Shown here piece after piece: positions 40,901 to 49,600 of a stretch of DNA of 64,000 nucleotides. The notes beneath the pieces were generated by a model. That model did not search any database. It was given only the letters and a program-made list of their open reading frames with translations, and was not told the DNA's origin. The DNA is taken from NCBI GenBank assembly GCA_016718275.1, contig JADKEA010000023.1, positions 62,001 to 126,000 on the forward strand. The letters are read 5' to 3'. A program made the translations under genes and the position numbers. The DNA comes from Candidatus Villigracilis affinis. GTDB lineage: Bacteria; Chloroflexota; Anaerolineae; Anaerolineales; Villigracilaceae. Position 1 is the stretch's first letter. Each line of letters opens with the position of its first letter.

Positions 40901-43900
40901 GTGCCAACGACGGTATAACTTCCTGCATTGGTGGGTGCAGTAGGTGAACCGTCGTAGGTGAAATCCACGGTCAGGCCATTGGGAGTTGTCGTAGCAGTGG
41001 CAGACTTCGGAGTACCGTCATAGGTCTGTGCGAGGCTTCCGAGGGTGATGGTGGCTGTAGCCTTCGAGATCACCAAAGTATCAGTGGATGTACCCACATA
41101 ATTCGCGTCGTTGATCGTACCAACAACGGTGTAACTGCCCGCATTGGTGGGTGCAGTGGGAGAACCGTTATAGGTGAAGTCCACGGTCAGGCCGTTGGGG
41201 GTTGTTGTAGCGGTGGCGGATTTCGGTGTGCCGTCATAGGTCTGCGCCAGACTGCCCAATGTAACGGTAGCTGTGGCCTTGGCAATCACCAAAGTGTCAG
41301 TGGATGAACCTGTGTAGTTTGGATCATTGACGGTACCGACGATTGTATAGCTGCCTGCATTGGTGGGAGCGGTAGGTGAACCGTTATAAGTGAAGTCTAC
41401 GGTCAGGCCGTTGGGGGTTGTTGTGGCAGTAGCGGACTTCGGCGTGCCGTCATAGGTCTGTGCAAGGCTGCCGAGGGTGACAGTGGCCGTCGCCTTCGAG
41501 ATTACGAGCGTGTCGGTGGATGTGCCGACATAATTCGCATCGTTGATCGTACCGACGACAGTATAGCTGCCTGCATTGGTGGGAGCGGTGGGCGAGCCGT
41601 TGTAGGTGAAGTCCACGGTCAGGCCGTTGGGAGTCGTTGTGGCAGTGGCAGACTTCGGCGTGCCGTCATAGGTCTGTGCGAGGCTGCCGAGAGTGACGGT
41701 GGCCGTGGCCTTGGCGATCGAAACATTTTGTGTCTGCGATGCAGCATTGAAATTAGCCGTCGCTGCTCCATTGGCTTGAACGACACAGGTCCCTGCACCG
41801 GAAGAGCTAAATGTTGCACCGCTGACAAATGCACAAGGGCCGCTCACATAGCTGTAGGTTAGGGTCGAGCTGTCCGTGTTATCTGTTGAAGCGCTGACCG
41901 TGAAGTTGCCGCCCAAATAAGTGGGGGTGGGAGCCGCGTTGAATGTGATCGTTGCGGTTGCCTTTTGCGCCGTGGTGGAACTGGTCACTTCAGGAGCGGC
42001 GTTATAAGTTGTATCCCCAGCCTGGTTATAGTGAACCACACAGGCGGTCGTGCCGCTGGTCATCGTGATGACGGCGCTGGATGTACCGCTGCCGGAACAT
42101 CCTCCGCTGGTTGTAATTGCGACATTCAGACCCGAATCGGATGTTGCATCCACGGGGAAAGTAGTGCCGAAGGCTGCATTCGCAGGAGCTGCGGTGCCAA
42201 CAGTAATGACCTGATCCAGCTTGTCAGGCGCACGCTTTAAGGTGACGCCAAGGATGGAAGACCTGCCATTTGCACTCCAGGTTACGGACGTATTTTCTCC
42301 AGTCACTGCCGTAGCTGGGATCGTCCTGTGCGCGATGTCAACACTATAACCAGCATTAGCGAAGTACAGTGCGGCCGAATAGGAGGTGGGAGTGTAGTTG
42401 TTGACCGTCGCGTTTGCTGAATTGGGTGTGAAAAGGATGGCCTGGTCATTCACACCAACATTCATGGAGATGGTTGGAGAAGCGGGTTGAAACGCAGCAT
42501 TGGGGCCTACAGCCGCGTGCGAATAGACCGAGGTTTGATCCACATTGGTGAACGTGGCGCAGAAGATACTGATATTGCCAATGGCGCTGTTATTGGTGCC
42601 GCCCTTGGTAAAGGTGATGCTGATATTTTGTGCGCCAGCCGGAATATTCGCTTCCTTGATGTAACCGATCCATGCGTGTGGTCGGAGGTCCGTGCTTGCT
42701 TTTGTGCTTGTAATTTCAGTGACCGATACTCCGCCGAATGTGGCAGTTGGGACTGTCATTGAAAAATTGGAATTGGCCGCGGCCGCTGCGGAAGCAGAAA
42801 AAGCGACCAAAACTACCCGGTTGCTGCCTGCCCCTGCTGTACATGTGCTTGTGCTGGTAGCGGATACGGCGTTAACAACCGTCGTTCCAGTGCCGCTGTA
42901 AACATTTGTCCAGCTTCCCGAAATGGGGATGGCAGGAGTCGTGATGTTGCTGATCGTCTGCGGATTCGTTCCCGTGACGCCGTCGGCATCATTGTAGGTC
43001 ACACGCACATCGTAGTCGCTTGAAGGCAACAGACCAGTGATGGTGGTGGCGTATGGAGAGCTTGTATGGGCTGCATTCGTAATCCAGTTTGTCCATCCAC
43101 CGGCGGAAGATAGCTTGTAGTCAACCGTGTAGGTGTTGTTTAAGTTGCCATCATCCGTGTACGGCATGGAAACATTGATCGTGGTCGAACTTGCCGCAAT
43201 GGCTGTTGCAGTGCCAACTGTGGTGGTGTTGGGTAATATTGTCTGTTTGAACGCTGCGACAACGACACCCCAATCGTCAGCACCTATCGTCCAACTGGTG
43301 GCATAAGCCCCGGCGGTCGTCTGATAAAAATACTGGCTGTTATCAGAGAAAGCGCCGTTGTCGTTTTCGTAAAGCATAGTGCCACTTCGGCCGGTGGGGG
43401 CAGTGTTACCCCCATTTCCCATCGCACCAACGATCACATCCCCGTTTGAAGTGGTCGTTACAGAGACAGATGGGTTGGCAGAATTGCCGTTCGTATTCCC
43501 GTTTGCCACATCGAGAGCAAAGGTGTAGCCGCTTTGCGCAAAGTAGGAGGAAGCCGTCGCGTAGAGGTTGAGGCCACCGTTATTGGGAATGCTAATGTTG
43601 TAGGCTGCACCGTTCGGCGGGTTCGTGAGATACCACATTTCGGTGACGGTCTCAGTGGCGGTCCGGTTGGCATCTGCCTGGGTGAGCGCGATGCCATTGT
43701 AAGTGGGTGCGCCGCCTGTTCTGGCAGTATTGCCTCCCGCCACGATGGATACGACAAGCAGATCTCCGCCTGATCCAACCGTGTAGCTTTGGGTCAGCGG
43801 ATTCCCGTTTCCAGTAAAGCGGACGCTCGTATCGGTCAGGCCTGTCATGACGTTGTTAATCGTTTGCGGGTTCGTCCCTGTGACACCATCGGCATCATTA

Positions 43901-45855
43901 TAGGTTACGCGTACATCGTAATTGGATGCAGGCGAAAGCCCCGTGATGGTCGTTGTGTAGGGAGATGCCGTATGCGTTGCATTCGTAATCCAGTTTGTCC
44001 ATCCACCGGCGGAAGAGAGCTTATACTCGACCGTGTAAGTGTTGTTTGCATTGTTATCGACCGTATACGGCATGGAAACATTGATCGTGGTCGAACTTGC
44101 CGCAGTGGCTGTGGCGGTGCCAACGGTGGTTGTTGTGGGGACTTGCTTGAATGCAGCGACGACGACACCCCAATCGTCAGCACCTATCGTCCAACTGGTG
44201 GCATAAGCCCCGGCAGTTGTTTGGTAAAAATATTGGCTGTTATCAGAGAAAAAGCCATTGTCGTTTTCGTAAAGCATGGTTCCGCTGCGGCCAGTGGGAG
44301 CGGCGTTACCCCCATTGCCCATTGCGCCGACGATCACATCCCCGTTTGCAGTGGTCGTTACAGAGACAGATGGGTTGGCAGAATTGCCGTTCGTATTCCC
44401 GTTTGCCACATCGAGAGCAAAGGTGTAGCCGCTCTGTGCAAAATAGGAGGAAGCCGTCGCGTAGAGGTTGAGGCCGCCGTTGTTTGGTATGCTGATGTTA
44501 TAAGCCGCACCGTTCGGCGGGTTTGTCAGGTACCACATTTCGGTGACTGTTTCGTTGGCGGTCCTGTTGGCATCTGCCTGAGTAAGCGCAATGCTATTGT
44601 AGGTGGGCGCGCCGCCGGTTCTGGCAGTATTGCCTCCCGCCACGATGGATACGACAAGCAAGTCCCCGCCTGATCCGACCGTGTAGCTCTGGGTCAGCGG
44701 ATTCCCGTTTCCAGTAAAGCGGACACTTGTATCAAATGTGTTTGTTAGTGTTGTGACGTTATTGATGGTTTGTGGGTTTGTCCCAGTAACGCCATCTGTG
44801 GCATCATTGTAGGTCACACGCACGTCGTAACTGGTTGCTGCGCTCAGGCCTGTGATGGTGGTTGTGTAGGGGGATGCGGTATGGGCCGCGTTTGTCACCC
44901 AGTTTGTCCAACCAACGGCGGAAGAGAGTTTGTAGTCAACCGTATAGGTGTTGTTTGCATTTCCATCATCTGTATATGGCATCGAGACGTTAATGGATGT
45001 GGTGCTGGCAGCAGTTGCCGTTGCTGTACCAACTGTAGTGGTGTTGGGAAGAGATGGGGCAAGAACCACACCGATCAAGACATTTCTGTTATTCGAAAAA
45101 GTGAATGTCGGCTGGGTGGTTGCAGTGCCTGTAAATGCCTTTGTTCCCAAGGTGGCATAGGTGCCGCTCGCAGTTCCCACCTGAACATTATTAACGTTCA
45201 TGGCATAGGTAGTGTTGGGGTTGGCTGCTGCATCCGTATTGGTGACGCCGCCGCCTGTAGTCCCACCAACGAGCAGGATCGAGGCGCCATAGCTTCCATT
45301 GATAGTGTTAAGAGCTGACGTGTATTGAGCCGTCGTCGTATTGCCGCCGCCATTGTCGTCGGAACTGAATGTGTAAGACGAGGTTTGGCTTACTCCCGCA
45401 TAGGTTGACATATAACTGTGCATATATGTTGCGGCGGAGTTCAGGGATGAATTGATCGTAATCGTGTCATTGGCGCGTGCCGCAATATCTGCTTCGTTGA
45501 AACCAAACAGATAAATCACACGGCGACCGGTCGTATTTCCGACCTGACCGATAAAGCGTGTGGGGGTATTGCTGTTGAATGCCACACTGCCCCAGGTTCC
45601 GCTGACCGTGCTGGTTACGGTAGCTCCCGTATTGACGACCGTCACGGCGAGCAGGGTATAGCGCTGCGTTCCAGCCGCCGCGGCATAGGAGCCGCTTGTG
45701 CTTAGTGTAGTGCCGTTTCCTACGGAGCTTCCAACGGAAGTCCAGTCCGTGGGGCGTGTAACAGCAGCAAATGCATTTTGCACAGGCAGCATTGCCAGTG
45801 CAAGCATAACAACCAAAAAAGCTGATGAAATCTTGATAAACAAACTATTTTTCAT
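37978..45855 (-). CDS. Giant surface protein: FN3-like, MBG array and three SLH domains (about 2625 aa)
   Basis: A 2625-residue exported protein. Signal peptide 1-30 (after AFAA region). Residues about 370-970 contain FN3-like segments alternating with a TGNGNPLTQSYTVGSGGDLL-type domain in a near-identical 300-residue duplication. One 84-residue Cys-pair module occupies 1298-1381; residues 1382-2101 are exactly ten 72-residue MBG repeats (GSLAQTYDGTPKSATATTTP...TNAGSYTVVGT); further Ig-like repeats follow, and three SLH domains (about 2437-2625) anchor it. Start 45855 has AAGGAGACGGGT before ATG; the open frame reaches further up but lacks support. An HTH gene lies 62 bases upstream. Probable S-layer-linked adhesin or stalk. 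Confidence 0.92.
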   Translation of the reverse strand: MKNSLFIKISSAFLVVMLALAMLPVQNAFAAVTRPTDWTSVGSSVGNGTTLSTSGSYAAAAGTQRYTLLAVTVVNTGATVTSTVSGTWGSVAFNSNTPTRFIGQVGNTTGRRVIYLFGFNEADIAARANDTITINSSLNSAATYMHSYMSTYAGVSQTSSYTFSSDDNGGGNTTTAQYTSALNTINGSYGASILLVGGTTGGGVTNTDAAANPNTTYAMNVNNVQVGTASGTYATLGTKAFTGTATTQPTFTFSNNRNVLIGVVLAPSLPNTTTVGTATATAASTTSINVSMPYTDDGNANNTYTVDYKLSSAVGWTNWVTNAAHTASPYTTTITGLSAATSYDVRVTYNDATDGVTGTNPQTINNVTTLTNTFDTSVRFTGNGNPLTQSYTVGSGGDLLVVSIVAGGNTARTGGAPTYNSIALTQADANRTANETVTEMWYLTNPPNGAAYNISIPNNGGLNLYATASSYFAQSGYTFALDVANGNTNGNSANPSVSVTTTANGDVIVGAMGNGGNAAPTGRSGTMLYENDNGFFSDNSQYFYQTTAGAYATSWTIGADDWGVVVAAFKQVPTTTTVGTATATAASSTTINVSMPYTVDNNANNTYTVEYKLSSAGGWTNWITNATHTASPYTTTITGLSPASNYDVRVTYNDADGVTGTNPQTINNVMTGLTDTSVRFTGNGNPLTQSYTVGSGGDLLVVSIVAGGNTARTGGAPTYNGIALTQADANRTATETVTEMWYLTNPPNGAAYNISIPNNGGLNLYATASSYFAQSGYTFALDVANGNTNGNSANPSVSVTTTSNGDVIVGAMGNGGNTAPTGRSGTMLYENDNGAFSDNSQYFYQTTAGAYATSWTIGADDWGVVVAAFKQTILPNTTTVGTATAIAASSTTINVSMPYTDDGNLNNTYTVDYKLSSAGGWTNWITNAAHTSSPYATTITGLLPSSDYDVRVTYNDADGVTGTNPQTISNITTPAIPISGSWTNVYSGTGTTVVNAVSATSTSTCTAGAGSNRVVLVAFSASAAAAANSNFSMTVPTATFGGVSVTEITSTKASTDLRPHAWIGYIKEANIPAGAQNISITFTKGGTNNSAIGNISIFCATFTNVDQTSVYSHAAVGPNAAFQPASPTISMNVGVNDQAILFTPNSANATVNNYTPTSYSAALYFANAGYSVDIAHRTIPATAVTGENTSVTWSANGRSSILGVTLKRAPDKLDQVITVGTAAPANAAFGTTFPVDATSDSGLNVAITTSGGCSGSGTSSAVITMTSGTTACVVHYNQAGDTTYNAAPEVTSSTTAQKATATITFNAAPTPTYLGGNFTVSASTDNTDSSTLTYSYVSGPCAFVSGATFSSSGAGTCVVQANGAATANFNAASQTQNVSIAKATATVTLGSLAQTYDGTPKSATATTTPNGLTVDFTYNGSPTAPTNAGSYTVVGTINDANYVGTSTDTLVISKATATVTLGSLAQTYDGTPKSATATTTPNGLTVDFTYNGSPTAPTNAGSYTIVGTVNDPNYTGSSTDTLVIAKATATVTLGSLAQTYDGTPKSATATTTPNGLTVDFTYNGSPTAPTNAGSYTVVGTINDANYVGTSTDTLVISKATATITLGSLAQTYDGTPKSATATTTPNGLTVDFTYDGSPTAPTNAGSYTVVGTINDANYVGTSTDTLVISKATATVTLGSLAQTYDGTPKSATAATTPNGLTVDFTYNGSPTAPTNAGSYTVVGTVNDPNYVGTSTDTLVISKAAATVTLGSLAQTYDGTPKSASAVTNPLALTVDFTYDGSPTAPTNSGSYTVVGTINDANYVGTSTDTLVISKATATVTLGSLAQTYDGTPKSATATTTPNGLTVDLTYNGSPTAPTNAGGYTVVGTINDPNYVGTSTDTLVISKATATVTLGSLAQTYDGTPKSATATTTPNGLTVDFTYNGSPTAPTNAGSYTVIGTINDVNYAGSSTDTLVISKAAATVTLGSLAQTYDGTPKSATATTTPNGLTVDFTYNGSPTAPINAGSYTVVGTVNDPNYAGSSTDTLVISKATATVTLGSLAQTYDGTPKSATATTTPNGLTVDFTYNGSPTAPTNAGSYTVIGTINDANYVGTSTDTLVIAKANQNISFTTPAPVGALVGGPAYTPSASSTSSLSVVITIDAASAAVCSISSGDVSFFGTGTCTINANQAGDANYNPAPQAQQAFGVGLGNQVITMTSTAPAAAVVSGPVYTPSATGGPSGNPVIFTIDASAASVCSISSGDVSFQAVGTCVVNANQAGSSTYAAASQVQQSFAVGKGTPIVSWSNPADITYGTPLSAIQLNATASVPGTFTYNPVLNSVLGTGAGQVLSVDFTPTDSANYLNVNGTTVTINVLTANPTLSVTNSPVVYNGSPQAAIVVGSVPGTVSNILYNGSINQPKNPGTYSITADFAPTDSVNYNNLTAASAGDFIINSKDPDYPTFADVPMNHWAWAYVESIYAAGITAGCGTNPLIYCPDEPITRAQMAIFILRGVHGKTYVPPVASGTVFTDVPTDYWAADWIEQLAEEGITVGCGDGNYCPENAITRAEMSIFLLRSKLGNTHTPPPATGTTFNDVPADHWAASWIEQLAFMEITSGCGNGAFCPEGQVTRDQMAVFIQRMFEFPLP
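39553..41712 (-). repeat. Ten-copy 216-bp in-frame tandem repeat (MBG domains)
   Basis: The 2160 bases are exactly ten units of 216 bp without indels; each encodes one 72-residue MBG-type domain beginning KATATVTLGS. Units differ by scattered, mostly synonymous changes and a few substitutions (KSASAVTNPLA in unit 6 is the most divergent). Confidence 0.92.
42953..44752 (-). repeat. 900-bp tandem duplication within the giant gene
   Basis: Two adjacent 900-bp units (for instance GACACCCCAATCGTCAGCAC at 43264 and again at 44164) are nearly identical over most of their length. A third, partial copy (FN3-like part only) begins near 44755. Confidence 0.85.
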
Positions 45856-45917
45856 ACCCGTCTCCTTGCCGTATATTGTGCAAAAAAATACCAGCCATGA
45901 TCGCACGGCTGGAAAAT

Positions 45918-46148
45918 TCATTTTGGAAGCAGCGAACCAGGACCCACTTTCAATACATCGGCTGCTTTGCGTAAATTGCTTAAATTGATATCGTTGTCTT
46001 TATAGTCTCTATAGTTTTCGTACTCACCCCGCCATATCTTGGACGCAGTGGGTTCACTGCACCCTTTCTTGCGCATTTCACCGATGAACTCATCGTAAGA
46101 GATACAGATTTTTTCTGCCAATTCCTGAATTTTGCTTTTCTTTTCCAT
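45918..46148 (-). CDS. Small HTH (XRE/Cro-like) protein, copy A
   Basis: A 76-residue protein with a single helix-turn-helix domain: IQELAEKICISYDEFIGEM (helices 1-2), CSEPTASKIWRGEY (recognition helix and wing), NLSNLRKAADVLKVGPGSLL (helices 4-5). The pattern is that of Cro/C1-type regulators. It is 61/76 identical to the protein at 50742-50972; both lie directly upstream of giant SLH genes and share conserved upstream DNA. The extended YENYRDYKDND loop between helices is unusual. Likely a local, possibly autoregulatory transcription factor. Confidence 0.85.
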   Translation of the reverse strand: MEKKSKIQELAEKICISYDEFIGEMRKKGCSEPTASKIWRGEYENYRDYKDNDINLSNLRKAADVLKVGPGSLLPK

Positions 46149-46252
46149 TCAGATCGAATCCTCATTAATAGCTTTGTTTGTTCTACAATCGTCCCGAAAG
46201 TCCAAAATACCTTTTATTGCAATTTTGTTTTGAAAGTTAAACCTGTATGCAG

Positions 46253-46366
46253 GTTTCTAATTTGATTTAAAAAACTGATTAAAAAAAAAGCACGCAATGC
46301 TTTTGCAAGGATGTTTTCAATTTTGAAAGGTGTTAAGCGTATTCTAATGTGATTCGCGCAAAAGTC
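46253..46366 (-). promoter_or_regulatory. Conserved upstream block, copy A
   Basis: On the minus strand this reads GACTTTTG...CGAATCACATTAGAAT, then CCTTGCAAAAGCATT, a T-tract, TTTAATC and AAATCAAATTAGAAA. The same words in the same order occur at 51154-51263 before HTH copy B. A TTGCAA-N17-TTAATC pair could be a promoter. It lies 105-218 bases before the HTH start. Confidence 0.65.
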
Positions 46367-46607
46367 AAGAGGGAAAATAACATATTTGCAAAGTCGATAA
46401 ATTGGATATAAACGTGTATTTAGATGAATACGCCCTACTTGCGCGTCTTTCTGTGTGTTTAAGGAATACTTGTGTAAGTGTTGCCGAATTCCTTAACCCA
46501 AGTTGGGTTCTTTTGGAGGAAGCACAAAACCAAAATAGTTATCCACGAAAATCTGCATAATTCGCTGATATGGATATATAGTGGCAAATGGCACTTGAGC
46601 TGTCTAT

Positions 46608-46655
46608 AACAAATCTGCCGCAGGCAACGTGCCTGCGGCAGATTTGTTATTTTTT
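46608..46655. terminator. Terminator-like hairpin after the second giant SLH gene
   Basis: A 19-bp perfect stem (46608-46626 with 46630-46648; core AAATCTGCCGCAGGCA). The best T-tract is on the plus strand (ATTTTTTTATTT), but it sits 17-63 bases after the minus-strand stop and probably serves that gene. Confidence 0.65.
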
Positions 46656-46671
46656 TATTTGGGATCGATCT

Positions 46672-49600
46672 TTATGGCAGCGGGAAACCAAACAATTTTT
46701 GGAGAAGGACAGCCATTTGATCACGGGTGACTTGTGTGTCAGGGCAGAAGTTCCCGTTTCCGCATCCTCGGGCAATATCTTCCAAGGCGAGCTGCTCAAT
46801 CCAATCTACAGCCCAGTAATCGGCGGGGACATCAGTGAAGAGCAGTCCACTGGCGGCCGGGGGCAGATAATCGCTTCCATATTTCGTTCGCAGCAGGAAC
46901 ACGGACATCTCTGCGCGAGTGATGGGTGCATCAGGACAGAAATTGCCGTTGCCGCACCCGCCTGTGATTCCTTCCAGGGCCAGCTGTTCCACCCAGTCGG
47001 CGGCCCAATAATCGGCGGGGACATCAGCGAATACAGATCCTGTTGCAGTTGGGGGAGCGTAGTATTCTCCATGAATACCGCGCAGAATGAAAATCGCCAT
47101 TTGCGCGCGCGTAACGATATCGGTTGGGCAGTAGTTCCCATTACCGCATCCGCCAGTGATACCGGCGGCATAGATCGCCTCGATATACTGCCATGCCCAG
47201 TAATCGGTTGGGACATCCTGGAATGTGGGATAGTCAACGCCGGAGCCTACCGGGTTAATCGTGAAGTTGCCCGCCGAAGCCGCGATCCGATCGTTGTAGT
47301 TTGTGGAATCTGTCGGTGCGAAATCTGCAGTGACGGCATAAGTACCCACACTGGTTGGCGCAGTTGGCGAACCGTTGTAAAGGATGTTACTGACCGTCCC
47401 AGCTACAGATCCAACAACGTTCGCAGTTTGTGGAGCGCCTGTAAAAGTAACCGATGGATTCGAAATGGACAGGGTCGGATTCGCCTTGGCGATGCTGACG
47501 TTTTGAGTTTGGAACGCGGCAGTGAAATTGGCAGTAGCCGCACCATCGGCTCTGACGACGCAAGTGCCTGCTCCTGATGAACTGAAAGTTGCGCCGCTGA
47601 CAAATGCGCACGGACCGCTCACATAGCTGTAGGTCAGGGCGCTGCTATCGGTGTTTGTGGTCGTTGCACTGACGGTGAAGTTGCCGCCCAAATAGGTAGG
47701 CGTTGGTGCGGGGTCGAAGGTGATGACCGGGGTGGTGGCACCCACTGCTGAAATGATAACGTTTTGCGTCTGTGTGGCAGAGTTGAAATTGGCAGTGGCC
47801 GCACCATCGGCTCTGACGACACAAGTGCCTGTTCCAGTTGGGCTGAAATCTGCGCCGCTGACGAAAGTACAGGGACCGCTCACATAGCTGTAGGTCAACG
47901 TGCTGCTATCGGTATTGGTGGTCGAAGCGCTGACGGTGAAGTTGCCGCCCGGGAAAGTGGGTGTCGGTGCTGCACCAAAGTTGATCGTCGGTGTGGCTTT
48001 GGCGATCGTTACATTCTGTGTCTGTGAGGCCGCATTGAAATTAGTCGTCGCCGCTCCGTCTGCTTGAACCACGCAGGCGCCAGCTCCTGAGGAACTGAAA
48101 GTCGCGCCGCTGACGAATGCGCACGGACCGCTCACATAGCTGTAGGTCAACGCGCTGCTATCGGTGTTGGTGGTCGAAGCGCTGACGGTGAAGTTGCCGC
48201 CTAGATAAGTGGGTGTCGGCGCTGCGCTAAAATTGATCGTCGGTGTGGCTTTGGCGATCGTTACATTTTGCGTCTGTGTGGCGGCATTGAAGTTAGCCGT
48301 TGCCGCTCCATTGGCTTGAACTACACAAGCTCCAGCACCTGAGGAACTGAAATCTGCGCCGCTGACGAATGCACACGGACCGCTCACATAGCTGTAGGTC
48401 AGGGTGCTGCTATCGGTATTGGTAGTGTTTGCACTGACGGTGAAATTGCCGCCCAGATAAGTGGGTGTTGGTGCTGCGCCAAAATTAATTGTTGGGGTGG
48501 CTTTATTAACCGTTACGACTTGATTCCCGTTGCTGCTGTTGAAATTCCCATCGCCGCCGTAGGATGCAGAGACCGTGTGAGAACCGGTGCCAACTGCGCT
48601 GGGGGTGTAGGTGACAGAACAATCAGAAACTCCGGGTGTGACGGTGGCAACCAAATTACAGGTATTCGCCGCAGTAAAAGCACCCGCCCCATCCGTGCCC
48701 CAAGTGATTGTGCCGCTGGGGGTGTTCGCGCCGCTGGCCCGTGTAACCGTGGCGGTACAGACGGTTCCTGAGAACACTGTCACCGGGTTGGTGGCGCAGT
48801 TAACGGTTGTGGTTGTGTTGGCCAGTGAAGATTCTCCAACAGCAAAATCGCTCATGGCAGTTACCCCGGTTGCCTGTGTGCTTGTGGCTGTGCGGGTGCC
48901 GTTGGTTGTGGCGGACCATGTCCCGCCCGAGAATCTTCTGACGATAAAGTTGGCGGTGTTTGCCCCGGCATCTGCATCGGTGCCGACGCCGACAAAATTA
49001 AAAGTGGGGCTGTAACTCGTAAACACTGTCCCCGAGTTGGTCAGGGTCCAGCAGTGATTGACGCTCTTCGCGGTGTCGATGCCGGAACTCCCCGCACAAT
49101 CGCTTGCGGTGGTGGATGCGGTGACATCTCCCCCGGTGGTGATGCCGGTAAATGTAAGATCAACCGGCGCGTAGTTTGATCCGTCACCGATCGGGAAGGT
49201 GAATGTTGGGGACCCGGCAGTGAATGCCCGTTGAACATTCCCGTTTACATATTTTCCAGTCCCCGCTCCCGAAACGGTTGCCGCAACCGGCAAAATAATG
49301 GAATTGGCTCCTGTGGCAATATTACCGTTGGTAAAGGTGAGTACGCCGTTCACGGTGTGACTGGCCCCGAGGGTGACAATATTATTTCCAGCGCCTCCCG
49401 TGTTATCGATGGTGAGGTTGTTTACTGTGGCGGGAAGACCGTTCCCTGTTGCTTGATTTGCTGTGCCGTTGTAGGTGTAATTCGCGCCGGTATTATAGGT
49501 GCGGGTGGTTGTTTGAATATTGCCCGAGGCAGTAGGGGCGGTAGTGATTCCATTTGGCGAGCCGATGCCGAGCGTGCCCCCATTGGAAAGTGTGAAGGCG

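Larger units (their letters stand above)
46149..46671. other. Intergenic region upstream of HTH copy A
   Basis: About 520 bases, A/T-rich. It holds the conserved block 46253-46366, an inverted repeat TTAAGGAAT-N20-ATTCCTTAA (46459-46496), the hairpin AACCCA-AGT-TGGGTT (46495-46509), one DnaA-box-like TTATCCACG (46539-46547), and the terminator hairpin 46608-46648. No gene seen. Confidence 0.6.

Noticed and set aside
39553..41712. Regular direct repeats that resemble a CRISPR or satellite array
   Set aside because: Units are 216 bp, without unique spacers, and encode one continuous protein frame of MBG domains.
43789..44673. 294-residue plus-strand open frame
   Set aside because: Antisense to the 900-bp duplication in the giant gene.
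46539..46547. DnaA box as a sign of a replication origin
   Set aside because: A single TTATCCACG is expected by chance; no cluster of boxes, no dnaA or dnaN nearby.
46588..47577. 329-residue plus-strand open frame with Cys/Arg/Gly-rich sequence
   Set aside because: Antisense to the SLH domains of the second giant protein; composition reflects the repeats.
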